Shown piece by piece: positions 23,559-31,730 of a DNA stretch of 64,000 nt (position 1 is its first letter; each line of letters opens with the position of its first letter). A program made the translations under genes and the position numbers. Under the pieces are notes generated by a model. That model was not told the DNA's origin. It worked only from the letters and a program-made list of their open reading frames with translations, and made no database searches. Source of the stretch: JAXMDC01 sp046349035 (GTDB lineage Bacteria > Pseudomonadota > Alphaproteobacteria > Rhizobiales > Kaistiaceae); NCBI GenBank assembly GCA_046349035.1, contig JAXMDC010000006.1:1-64000 (forward strand), read 5' to 3'.

Positions 23559-24035
23559 ATGACCGGTCTGTCGCGCCTGCTGCTCGTCGCCCTTGCCCTC
23601 GCCGCCTCTGTGGCGCCGGCCCTTGCGCAGAATGCCGACAAGGGCATGGCGGTCTGGAAGGATCGCGGCGGCTGCTACAACTGCCACGGCGATTTCGGCG
23701 AGGGCGGGGAGGGCGGTCACTTCCCCGCCGGGCCGAACCTGCGGCGCACCCAGCTCGACGAGGCCGGCTTGCGCGAGGCGATCGCCTGCGGCCGGCCGGG
23801 CACCCAGATGCCCTACAACCTTGCCACCTCGTATAAGACGACGCCCTGCTTCGGCCTGCCGGTCGGCGCCCCGCCGGGCGAGGTGACGCCGGGGGCGAGC
23901 CTCGGCCCCGCCGAACTCGACGACCTCATCGCCTATCTGACCGAGCGGGTGGTGAAGAAGGGCCAGATCACTAAGGCCGAGTGCATCCGCTATTACGGCG
24001 ACCCCAACAACCCGACCTGCGCCGCCTATCGCTGA
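23559..24035 (+). CDS. Periplasmic c-type cytochrome, probable partner of PQQ enzyme
   Basis: 158 aa. It has a signal peptide LLLVALALAASVAPALAQ and the heme motif CYNCH near residue 43; CGRPGTQMPYN supplies a probable Met ligand. The C-terminus has extra cysteines (TTPCFGLP, KAECIRYYG, NPTCAAYR). The ATG at 23559 has GTGAGG at proper spacing; ATG 23553 is the alternative. Domain order and the long loop before the last helix resemble cytochromes c-L that accept electrons from PQQ alcohol dehydrogenases, and such a dehydrogenase gene lies at 25549, on the other strand. The partner assignment is inference. Confidence 0.85.
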   Translation: MTGLSRLLLVALALAASVAPALAQNADKGMAVWKDRGGCYNCHGDFGEGGEGGHFPAGPNLRRTQLDEAGLREAIACGRPGTQMPYNLATSYKTTPCFGLPVGAPPGEVTPGASLGPAELDDLIAYLTERVVKKGQITKAECIRYYGDPNNPTCAAYR

Positions 24036-24047
24036 CCGCGCGCCAGG

Positions 24048-25487
24048 CTACCGCCCGACCGTGTTGTCCGGCATCGTCGCGCCGGTGAACACGGTTCCCG
24101 TGCGGTCGGCGTTGAGCAGCTTGGCGAGCGTCAGCTTGGCCGCCGAGAGATCGGCGCCGGCGAGGTTCGTCTCGCTGAGATCGGCCCCGGTGAAGTCGGC
24201 GCCCGTCAGCGTCGCGCCGCTGAGATTGGCAGCGCGGAGATTCGCCCCGACCAGCACCGGCATCTCGCCGCTCGCGCCGGCAAGATTCGCCCGCAGCATT
24301 GTCGCGTCGCCGAAGAAGGCGTTGGCGAGGCTCGCCTTGGTCAGCACCGCGTCGTTCAGCGTCGCCTCGCCCATGTCGGCAAGATCGAGCCGCGCCTCGA
24401 CGAGCCGCGCGCCGGCAAGCCGCGCCTTGCCGAGGAGCGCGTTCTCCAGGTTCGCCCGTGTGAAATCGGCGCGCGAGGCGTTGGCCTCGTAGAGCATCGC
24501 CCCGCGAATATCGGCGCCGGTGAAGTCGGCGGTCGTCAGGTCGGCGCGGTTGAGGTTGACCGCGTAGAGATTGGCGCCGGCCAGATCGGCGCCGCGGAGA
24601 TTGGCGCGGTGCAGCGTCGCCGCCTGGAGATTGGCGCCTCTGAGGTTGGCGCGGCTGAGATCGCGGCGGCGGAGGTCGGCGCCGGCAAGGTCGCAGCCCG
24701 GGCAGTCGTTGCTGGCGCCGGCGAGGAACTTGTCGCGCGCCGTGGCGCCGGCCGGCACTGGCTTCGGCGGGCGCGGCGCGGCGGCGAGGCGCGGCGTCGC
24801 CGGATCGGCGACCGCCTCGATCCGCGCCGAACTCTCGAAGGCGTTGACCATCGGCTTGCCGGTCGCCGGATCGATCAGCCGCTGCCCCGGACGATAGTAG
24901 TAGCGCGCCTCGGCAACCGCGCTGACGCCGCGAGCGCTCGCCCGGCAGCGCTCCTTGACGAACGAGCCCTCGATCGGCGTCTCGCCCTCGGCGCGCGGCA
25001 GGTCCTCGCAGTCCCAGTCCCGGCCGATGACGCCGCGGAAGAAAGCGGCGGCGGCGTAGGCGTTGATCCGCACCGACTCCTCCGCCCTGGAGTCGGTCAC
25101 CATGCGGTAGCCGCGGATCGTCCCCTCGCCGTCGACCAGGAAGGAGAGGATCACCGGCTGCCCGCCGAAACTGGTGGCGCTGAAGCGGCGGACCAGCACC
25201 GGGTTGCGCTGCGCCCGCGCGATATATTCGAGCGCGTCGTCGTAGTGGAACCAGATTTCGCGAAGGCCGCTCGGCTCCGGCGGGCACTTGGCGAACTCGC
25301 CGAAGTCGGCGAGCGGCAGGCCCTGCGGCCCGCCATTGGTGCCGCACGCCGGATCGACCAATTGGTCGCCTGGGAGATCGGTCACCGGCGTCCCCAGTGG
25401 AATCTCCCAGACCTTGGGCGGGTTGGTCTGCGCCGCCGCCGGCGCCGCCAGCGCGAGAAGGAGAGCGGCGAGGCGGACGAGCGTCAT
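24048..25487 (-). CDS. Exported pentapeptide-repeat protein with N-terminal domain
   Basis: 479 aa. A signal peptide (LVRLAALLLALAAPAAAQ) is followed by an unrecognised domain of about 220 residues with several Cys, carrying a TonB-C-like stretch, PVLVRRFSATSFGGQPVILSF. From residue about 265 (CPGCDLAGADLRRRDLSRA) to the end there are about 40 pentapeptide units A(D/N)LXX forming a right-handed beta-helix. The C-terminus FTGATMPDNTVGR resembles that of the protein at 37036. It lies convergent with the cytochrome gene (12 bp gap) and downstream of the PQQ dehydrogenase. Confidence 0.85.
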   Translation of the reverse strand: MTLVRLAALLLALAAPAAAQTNPPKVWEIPLGTPVTDLPGDQLVDPACGTNGGPQGLPLADFGEFAKCPPEPSGLREIWFHYDDALEYIARAQRNPVLVRRFSATSFGGQPVILSFLVDGEGTIRGYRMVTDSRAEESVRINAYAAAAFFRGVIGRDWDCEDLPRAEGETPIEGSFVKERCRASARGVSAVAEARYYYRPGQRLIDPATGKPMVNAFESSARIEAVADPATPRLAAAPRPPKPVPAGATARDKFLAGASNDCPGCDLAGADLRRRDLSRANLRGANLQAATLHRANLRGADLAGANLYAVNLNRADLTTADFTGADIRGAMLYEANASRADFTRANLENALLGKARLAGARLVEARLDLADMGEATLNDAVLTKASLANAFFGDATMLRANLAGASGEMPVLVGANLRAANLSGATLTGADFTGADLSETNLAGADLSAAKLTLAKLLNADRTGTVFTGATMPDNTVGR

Positions 25488-25548
25488 GTCCGATGCGCCC
25501 CTGGCGGGTCCCTCCCCGCGGGAGAGGGACCCTGTCCAGCCCGACCGT

Positions 25549-27333
25549 CTAGAGGCCGAAGACGACGATCATCGACGCCTGCTGATAGGCGCCGAGGATC
25601 GGCCCGGCCGGCTGGCCGACCGCGCCGCCGCCCTTCACGCCGCCGGCGACGACGGCGATGTACTCCTTGCCGCCGACCGAATAGGCGATGGGCGGCGCGC
25701 TGATCGGCGTGCCGATGTTGAACGACCACACCTCCTTCAGCGTGTCCTTGTCATAGGCGGCGACCTTGCCGTCGGGGTGCCCGGCAAACAGGAGGCCGCC
25801 CGCGGTGCCGAGGAGGCCGGAGAGCATCGGCCACTGCGTCACCAGCTCCTGCTTCTTCTGACCGTTCTTGGCGTCTACGCCGACGAGGAGGCCGGCGCCG
25901 TTCGGCTTGGTGTTGGTGAAGGTCCAGAAGTTGCCGCCGCCCCACATGCCGGGATTGCCGGCAAGGTCGGTGCGGGTCGGGTCGACGCGCTGGTCGATCT
26001 TCTGGTTGAGGCAGAGGTCGGTGGTCTGGATCCACGCCATCTGCCGGTCCGGGTCGTAGGCGGCCGGCCACCAGGTCGGCGAGGCGATCGCCGGGCAAAC
26101 GTTCTGGCCGCTGTCGGGCTTGCCGACCTGCAGCGTCTTGTTGTTGGCGTAGGTCTGGATCGCCTGGTTGGGATTGTACTCGACCGGCTTGCCGGTCTTG
26201 GGGTCGATGCCGGCCGTCCAGTTCACGTCGCGATAGGGGCTGGCGAACAGGAACTGCCCGTTGTTGCGGTCGACATTGTAGTAGAAGCCGTTGCGCGAGA
26301 ACGTGCCCATGGTCTTGCGCGTTTGGCCGTTGACGACGATGTCGTACAGCACCTTGGTGCTGACGGTGTCGTAGTCCCAGGTCTCCTGCGGCACCTCCTG
26401 GAAGTACCAGGCGAGCTTGCCGGTATCGGCGTTCACCGCGACGTTGCTGAGCGCGTAGAGATTGTCGCCGGGGTGGAACGACTGGTCGGCCCAAGGCTGC
26501 GCCTCGCCGGTGCCGAAGATGACGAGGTTGGTCGCCGCGTCGTAGGACGGCGTCGTCCAGACCCCCGCGCCGCCGGTCAGATAGGCGTTGTGGTTGTCCT
26601 GCCAGGTCTCGTGGCCCGGCTCGCCCGGCCCCGGGATCGTGTAGAAGCGCCACTTCAGCTTGCCGGTGTCGGCGTCGAGGGCGCCGAGCCAGCCGCGCAT
26701 CGCCGGCCCCGCCGCGCCGGTGATGATCTGGTTGTTCACCGCCAGCGACCCCGCCGTCGCCCGCTCGGCGGCCTTGGCGTTGTCCGGACCGCGGAACGGC
26801 ACGTCGAACACCGTGGCTCCCGATTCCGCGTCGATCTTGACGAGCCGCATGTCGTTGCGCGTGGCATTGAAGACGCCGTTGCCGAGCAGCGCGACGCTGC
26901 CCGGCTTGCTCTCCGCCGCCGCCACCGCCGGGTCGTTCATCCAGGCGATCTGCGCCTGGTTGCCTTTGCTGACGTCGATCTTCAGCACCTGGCTCCAGGC
27001 GTTATGGACATACATGAAGCCGTCGGCGACCACCGGCCGGGCGCGCTGGCCGGGCGTCGCGCCGCCGACGCTCGACGGGTTGGTGCCGCCGATGCCGATC
27101 ATGAACGCGACCTTGAGATTGCCGACGTTGCTGCGGTCGATCAGCTTGAGGCTGGAATGCGACCACGACGAATAATTGCCGAACGGCAGCAGCCAGTTCT
27201 GCGGCTCGGCGTCGGCGTTCTTGAGGCGCTGCGCGCTGATGTCGGCGGCAACCGCCGACGAGGCCGCGATGAGGCAACCGGCAGCGGCGCTGGCCGTGAG
27301 GGCAAAGCGCAATTTGGCGAAGGTCTGACGCAT
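25549..27333 (-). CDS. PQQ-dependent dehydrogenase, methanol/ethanol type, divergent
   Basis: 594-aa periplasmic quinoprotein with a signal peptide (residues about 1-29). The eight-bladed propeller is evident from repeated W-docking motifs: AGVWTTPSYD, TGKLKWRFYT, TGKLAWYFQE, DTLKEVWSF. The catalytic Asp lies in ETWDYDTV (Asp320), and a second Asp two residues later (Asp322) matches the extra ligand of lanthanide-type enzymes (XoxF, PedH). Two features are odd. There is no adjacent Cys-Cys pair, and the usual GTGN metal-ligand motif reads GTGEAQPW. Most likely a substrate-divergent alcohol dehydrogenase using the nearby cytochrome c. No pqq biosynthesis genes are in view. Confidence 0.88.
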   Translation of the reverse strand: MRQTFAKLRFALTASAAAGCLIAASSAVAADISAQRLKNADAEPQNWLLPFGNYSSWSHSSLKLIDRSNVGNLKVAFMIGIGGTNPSSVGGATPGQRARPVVADGFMYVHNAWSQVLKIDVSKGNQAQIAWMNDPAVAAAESKPGSVALLGNGVFNATRNDMRLVKIDAESGATVFDVPFRGPDNAKAAERATAGSLAVNNQIITGAAGPAMRGWLGALDADTGKLKWRFYTIPGPGEPGHETWQDNHNAYLTGGAGVWTTPSYDAATNLVIFGTGEAQPWADQSFHPGDNLYALSNVAVNADTGKLAWYFQEVPQETWDYDTVSTKVLYDIVVNGQTRKTMGTFSRNGFYYNVDRNNGQFLFASPYRDVNWTAGIDPKTGKPVEYNPNQAIQTYANNKTLQVGKPDSGQNVCPAIASPTWWPAAYDPDRQMAWIQTTDLCLNQKIDQRVDPTRTDLAGNPGMWGGGNFWTFTNTKPNGAGLLVGVDAKNGQKKQELVTQWPMLSGLLGTAGGLLFAGHPDGKVAAYDKDTLKEVWSFNIGTPISAPPIAYSVGGKEYIAVVAGGVKGGGAVGQPAGPILGAYQQASMIVVFGL

Positions 27334-27442
27334 GGAACTCCTCCCGGGATCCCGGCGGCGCGCTCCTTCCCGCGGGGCGCGTTCCGCAGGGCCCGACTAT
27401 AGGACGGAACCGGCGTCCTTCACGAGTCCGGGCGGCGGTTCC

Positions 27443-27967
27443 TTAGAACCCCATCTGCGCCCGGCCGAGCGTTGCCCGCCATTCCCAGGGGAGCGTGAAC
27501 TTCACGCCCGCCTGCCACAGCCCGAGCTTGGCGGCCTTGGCCTTGTCCTCGGCCGCCGCATACTTGGCGCTCTGCGGCCGGAAGGCTACCGCCACGCCCG
27601 CCGCGACCAGCGCCTCCCCGACGTCCCTGCCGTTGACCGTGCAGGTCATATAGGCCGAGCCGAAGGCGTTCTTTTCGCCGCTGTCGCTACAGACGAAGTT
27701 GCCCTCGCCGGCGAGCTGCTCCAGCGCCTTCCGCGCATTGGTGGCGCAGCTGTAGAGCGAGGCGCCGATCGTGCATTCGCGGTCCTGGTCCTGGTCGGGC
27801 GCGTCGACGCCGAAGAGGGCGATGCGGGTGCCGGCGATGGTGACCATGTCGCCCTGCGTGACGCTCGCCTTGCCGGCGATGTCGGCGGCGGGCGCCGAAA
27901 CGCTCGACGCGGCGACGGCAAGCGCGGTCACCGTCGTCTGAACGATCCGCAGGCGCGTTCGGTCCAT
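27443..27967 (-). CDS. Exported thermonuclease-like (SNase) protein
   Basis: 174 aa with a signal peptide (VTALAVAASSVSAPA) and a staphylococcal-nuclease-type fold: GDMVTIAGTRIALFGVDAPD, CATNARKALEQLAGEG, VGEALVAAGVAVAFRP and YAAAEDKAKAAKLGLWQ. The family's first catalytic Arg is seen in TRIALFGVDAP; the Arg of the A-R motif appears as ARKALEQL. It ends with a short tail FTLPWEWRATLGRAQ typical of these proteins. ATG at 27967, GGGGGGA upstream. Probable periplasmic nuclease or a DNA/RNA-binding relative. A longer frame extending into the aminotransferase gene is spurious. Confidence 0.85.
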   Translation of the reverse strand: MDRTRLRIVQTTVTALAVAASSVSAPAADIAGKASVTQGDMVTIAGTRIALFGVDAPDQDQDRECTIGASLYSCATNARKALEQLAGEGNFVCSDSGEKNAFGSAYMTCTVNGRDVGEALVAAGVAVAFRPQSAKYAAAEDKAKAAKLGLWQAGVKFTLPWEWRATLGRAQMGF

Positions 27968-28023
27968 CCCGTCCCCCCAGCTCCGCCGGCAGTTTCCACC
28001 GCTCGGGGCGGGGCGGCAAGGCC

Positions 28024-29214
28024 TCAGGCGACGGCGGCCGCCGCCTGCTCGCCGACCGACAGCACCTCCAGCTCCGCCGACACGCCGCCATTCCGGTGCG
28101 GGAAGCCGGCATCGCCGAGCGCCATCTCGACGCCGGAAAGCGCCCCCGCCAGCGACAGCGCGTTGGTGTCGCCGAGATGGCCGATGCGGAACACCTTGCC
28201 GGCGACCTTGGAGAGGCCCATGCCGAGCGAGATGTTGTAGTTGTCGAGCGCGATCTGCCGGAAGCGGTCGGCGTCGTGCCGCGGCGGCAGCAGCACCGCA
28301 GTGATCGTCGGCGAATAGTCGAGCTTCTCCTGGCAAAGCACTTCGAGCCCCCAGGCGCGGACGGCGGCGCGGGTCGCCGCGGCGAGCCGCAGGTGCCGGA
28401 GATAGACGTTGGCCAGCCCCTCCTCGCGCAGCATCGCCAGCGATTCCTTGAGGCCGTAGAGGAGGTTCACCGCCGGCGTATAGGGGAAATAGCCGGTCGC
28501 GTTCGGCTTCAGCATCTCCTCCCATTTGAAGTAGGAGCGCGGCAGCTTGGCCGTCTTGGTGGCGGCGAGCGCCTTCTCCGAGATCGCCAGGAAGGAGAGG
28601 CCCGCCGGCAGCATCATGCCTTTCTGCGAGCCGGCGACGGTGACGTCGACGCCCCATTCGTCATGCCGGAAATCGACGCTGCCGAGCGAGGAGATGGCGT
28701 CCACCATGAACAGGGCAGGGTGGCGCACACGGTCCATCGCCTGGCGGATTTCGCCGACGCGGCTGAGCGCGCCGGTAGCGGTCTCGTTGTGCACCACCAT
28801 CACCGCTTTGATGGTATGGCCGCGGTCCTCGGCGAGCCGCGCCTCGATCTCGGCGGGATCGGCTCCGCGGCGCCAGTCGGTGGCGACGTTGACGATGTCG
28901 AGGCCCCAGTCGGCGGCGAGCTTTTGCCAGAGCGCGGCGAAGTGGCCGGTCTCGACCATCAGCACCTTGTCGCCGGGCGACAGCGTGTTGACGATCGCCG
29001 ACTCCCAGGCGCCGGTCCCCGAGGATGGGTAGATCAGAACCTTGCCGGCGGTCTGGAAGACCTCTTTCATCCCGTCCAGCACGGCCAGCGACAGGCGCGG
29101 GAAGTCCGGCCCCCGTTGGTCGACCACCGGCATCGAGATGGCGTTGAGAATGCGGTCGGGGATCGGTCCCGGACCGGGAATATGCAGAAAGTGACGCCCC
29201 GGCCGGAATGGCAT
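28024..29214 (-). CDS. Class V aminotransferase, serine-glyoxylate type
   Basis: 396-aa PLP enzyme. Signatures are HFLHIPGPGPIPDRIL at the N-terminus, VLIYPSSGTGAWESAIVN (phosphate binding), FMVDAISSLGSVDFRHDEWG and the Schiff-base Lys in VAGSQKGMMLPAG; the C-terminal part FRIGHLGDTN is typical of SgaA/AGT. It converts serine plus glyoxylate (or alanine plus glyoxylate) to glycine. GGGAGGG before ATG 29214 fixes the start. Serine-cycle context is suggested only weakly by the neighbouring PQQ alcohol dehydrogenase. Confidence 0.92.
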   Translation of the reverse strand: MPFRPGRHFLHIPGPGPIPDRILNAISMPVVDQRGPDFPRLSLAVLDGMKEVFQTAGKVLIYPSSGTGAWESAIVNTLSPGDKVLMVETGHFAALWQKLAADWGLDIVNVATDWRRGADPAEIEARLAEDRGHTIKAVMVVHNETATGALSRVGEIRQAMDRVRHPALFMVDAISSLGSVDFRHDEWGVDVTVAGSQKGMMLPAGLSFLAISEKALAATKTAKLPRSYFKWEEMLKPNATGYFPYTPAVNLLYGLKESLAMLREEGLANVYLRHLRLAAATRAAVRAWGLEVLCQEKLDYSPTITAVLLPPRHDADRFRQIALDNYNISLGMGLSKVAGKVFRIGHLGDTNALSLAGALSGVEMALGDAGFPHRNGGVSAELEVLSVGEQAAAAVA

Positions 29215-29529
29215 GGCCAACCCTCCCTCGGTGGTCTGTCTCCCCGCCGGGATCAGGCCATGGGTGCAGCGCACCAATCAAATGTCGGCCGCGCATGGCT
29301 GAGGCGCGCTGCGGCGGCTTGCTGCCGGGGAAGGGCGGGATCTGCGGGATTTGCCGGCCGTTGCGGCCAGCCTGGCGGAGCCTCCGCGCACTCCGCCGGC
29401 GGCTGTTGCGCAGGGCCCCTGAAGGGTGCTCGGCGATCTGACACGCCCGTCGAAGCAATAAGGGCGCCGACCTGCCGGCGGCGCCCTTGCAATACAGCGC
29501 TTCGCGGCCCTGCCGACCGCGGCGAGGCC
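29215..29529. other. Intergenic gap without a recognised gene
   Basis: 315 bp between the aminotransferase and the outer-membrane protein gene. Apart from the hairpin at 29460-29488 I see no credible frame, operator or repeat. Confidence 0.6.
29460..29488 (-). terminator. Hairpin downstream of outer-membrane protein gene
   Basis: AAGGGCGCCG and CGGCGCCCTT form a perfect 10-bp stem with a 9-nt loop, 42 bp after the stop codon at 29530 on the minus strand. The downstream T-run is weak (ATTGCTTCG). Confidence 0.55.
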
Positions 29530-30342
29530 CTAGGGGCTTGGCAGCTTGTAGGAGATGACGCCGCGCAACACGTGGTCGTCGACGCCGCCGAAGGACGAAC
29601 CGCCAATGAAAAACGGGGTGGACGTGCCGAAGCCACTCGGTGCGCTGAGCTTGGCGAACCGGTACTCGCCTTTCAGCGTCCAGTTCTGGTTGATCAGCCA
29701 CTCACCGCCGACACCGAAGGTGAGGCCGCCGATCTTCCCCGGTTCCGACCGCCAAGTCGTCACGTCGCTCGACGAGTCCCACAGCGTGACCTCCTCGACA
29801 TAGTTCTGCCAAGTGTAGCCAAACAGTCCATAGATGAGGGTCTGCGGGGTGGAGAGAACGCCAAGGCGCCCCAGCACGGCGTAACTGTTTCGCAGCGTCA
29901 GCTTCGGGGTCACCGTCATAGTCACGCAGCTGCCGGGGCAATAGTCCCAGCTTTCCGTCGCACTGTCGCTTTTGCGCCCGAAATTGTACTCGCCGTATAT
30001 GCCGAGAACGAGACTGCCAAAGCGGAAGTCCTTACCGGCTTCGACCGATCCGAACCCGCCAACGCCCTGCAGACGATTGTCGGCCTCAAAAAAGAAGCTC
30101 GAATAGTCCCCCGCCAGAGCGCTCGGTGTGATTGGGGCGCGGAACAAATCCACCCCACCGCCGATACCGACCGAAAACGAGTTGAACGGATCGTGCGTCG
30201 GCGCTGCTGCAGTCCGGCCTTGGGCCATCGCCGGCGCTGCGCCCCAGGTCAGCATCAGCGATCCCGTCGCCGCCAAAACGGCGGTAGCGCTCTTCAGCGC
30301 AGAGTCCTTCGCCGCCGCATTTCCGTTGCCGGTCGAAGCCAT
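29530..30342 (-). CDS. Outer-membrane beta-barrel protein, paralogue 1
   Basis: 270 aa with a signal peptide (ATAVLAATGSLMLTWGAAPAMA). The alternating strand pattern of an eight-stranded barrel follows: FSVGIGGGVDLFRA, GFGSVEAGKDFRFGSLVLGI, YGEYNFGRKS, LGRLGVLSTPQTLIYGLFGY and IGGLTFGVGGEWLINQNWTL. It ends GVISYKLPSP with hydrophobic residues at strand positions. It is homologous to the proteins at 33296 and 34327 (PFNSFS(V/I)G(I/L)GGGVD, EYNFGRKSD, DHV(L/F)RGVISYKLP). The fold is of the OmpW/Omp25-like small-porin type. GGAG lies upstream of ATG 30342. Confidence 0.85.
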   Translation of the reverse strand: MASTGNGNAAAKDSALKSATAVLAATGSLMLTWGAAPAMAQGRTAAAPTHDPFNSFSVGIGGGVDLFRAPITPSALAGDYSSFFFEADNRLQGVGGFGSVEAGKDFRFGSLVLGIYGEYNFGRKSDSATESWDYCPGSCVTMTVTPKLTLRNSYAVLGRLGVLSTPQTLIYGLFGYTWQNYVEEVTLWDSSSDVTTWRSEPGKIGGLTFGVGGEWLINQNWTLKGEYRFAKLSAPSGFGTSTPFFIGGSSFGGVDDHVLRGVISYKLPSP

Positions 30343-30556
30343 CTTAGTTTCTCCGCATCTGCGCAGCGGGCGACGTGTCTTGCCTCGAGGCACGCCGCAC
30401 CGACGCTCTGACATTCTGCATGACGGCGCTCGCCAAGAGAATCCCGCGCCGCCACGCCCGGCAAAAATCCGCGGGGCGTTGCCGTCATACAACGCCTGTT
30501 TGGGACGGAGGCAGCCGAATGGCGGTCTTGTCGATATGCGGCCGCCGCGCCGCCGC

Positions 30557-31678
30557 CTATTTGTCCAGGGCCTTGCGCAGTTCGGCCTGCAGGCCGGGTC
30601 GCACGCTCCAGTACCAATCCTCTCGGTACTGATCGAGATAGGCGACGCCGGGGACTGGAATGACCTCCGCCGGCAGCCCGTCGCCCGAGACGTCGAGGCG
30701 GCGGCTCGGCTGCTGGGCGGCGCGCACATAGGCTTCCTGGCCGGCGCGGCTGAGATACCAATTGAGGAACACCGTCGCGCTCGCAGAGCGCGGTGCCGCC
30801 TTGGGGATCGATATCACCGAACAGCCGCCGGTGAGGCTTCCCGGTGCGTCCGCGAAGGAATGGAGTCGGAGGGCGGTGACGCCTTGGCGACGGAAGCTCT
30901 GCAGCTCGCCGGTGTCGGCACCGAAGGCGATCGGGTAGGTGCCGCGCGCCACCCATTCGCTGAGCTGCCGAGGGTCGCGTGAGAGAACGACGGCCTGCGT
31001 GTCGAACAGCGTCTTGACGAAATCGACGCCTTTGACGTCGGCAAGATAGGCGGCCGCCGTCTGCCCGGCGCCGGCATTGGTCGGATCGTAGAAGGCGATC
31101 TTGCCCTTCCATTCCGGCCGCAGCAGATCGTCCAGCTTCTGCAGGCGCGACGGATCGACCAGGGCGGTGTTGATCATCGCCTGGCCCGACACATATTGGG
31201 TGCCGATCAGCAGATGGCGGCGGGTGGTGTCGACGAAGACCAGGCGGCTGTCGGCCCAGTTGGCCATATTGGTGACGTCGGGCAGGATCAATGCCTCGTT
31301 GAGGTCGATCAGGAGCCCCGCCTTGGCGAGGTCGAGTTCGGCCGGACTGCCGAAGCGGAAGTCGATGGTGAGGCGCCCGGCCTGCGCTTCCAGGCGGAAG
31401 CGGCTCTCCAGCTGGGCGGTCTGGCCGGCAAGGAAGTTTGCCTCGAGGCCGGTGTCGCGCTTGAACGAAGCGGAGAGTTCGGCGGCTTGCGCCGGACATC
31501 CGGCGATCACCGCCGGGCCTTCCTGCCGGGCCTTGGCGAGCAGTGCCTGCCAGCGCTCGCCGCCGCCGGCATCCCATTCGGCGGCATCGCCGCTGCCGGC
31601 CAGACCGAGGACGGCGGCACACGCCACAAGAATTCCGGCCAGGCAGGAGTGGGCGCCTGTCTGCTTGGTGGCCTCCAT
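30557..31678 (-). CDS. Extracellular solute-binding protein
   Basis: 373-aa periplasmic protein with signal peptide (CLAGILVACAAVLGLAGSGDA). Its layout is that of class-F binding proteins (iron/putrescine/spermidine-like, PF13343/PF01547): ARQEGPAVIAGCPAQAAELSASF, FRFGSPAELDLAKAGLLIDL, LLRPEWKGKIAFYDPTNAGAGQTA and ATVFLNWYLSRAGQEAYV. No permease or ATPase genes follow, so its transporter is elsewhere or it works alone. It lies downstream of the adenylate-forming ligase with a 52-bp gap and before the first barrel gene. The ligand is unknown; ferric iron is common for this fold. Confidence 0.82.
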   Translation of the reverse strand: MEATKQTGAHSCLAGILVACAAVLGLAGSGDAAEWDAGGGERWQALLAKARQEGPAVIAGCPAQAAELSASFKRDTGLEANFLAGQTAQLESRFRLEAQAGRLTIDFRFGSPAELDLAKAGLLIDLNEALILPDVTNMANWADSRLVFVDTTRRHLLIGTQYVSGQAMINTALVDPSRLQKLDDLLRPEWKGKIAFYDPTNAGAGQTAAAYLADVKGVDFVKTLFDTQAVVLSRDPRQLSEWVARGTYPIAFGADTGELQSFRRQGVTALRLHSFADAPGSLTGGCSVISIPKAAPRSASATVFLNWYLSRAGQEAYVRAAQQPSRRLDVSGDGLPAEVIPVPGVAYLDQYREDWYWSVRPGLQAELRKALDK

Positions 31679-31730
31679 TGCCTTTCCCCCTTGGCTTCGC
31701 AAAAACCGGTCGACCTGTCGCAGCGTGAGA

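Noticed and set aside
23559..27333. Complete methanol oxidation (mxa) cluster
   Set aside because: Only one dehydrogenase and one cytochrome are present; no small subunit or mxa accessory genes are seen, and the enzyme is divergent.
28096..30411. Plus-strand open frame of 771 codons
   Set aside because: It is antisense to the aminotransferase and outer-membrane protein genes; high GC leaves long shadow frames.
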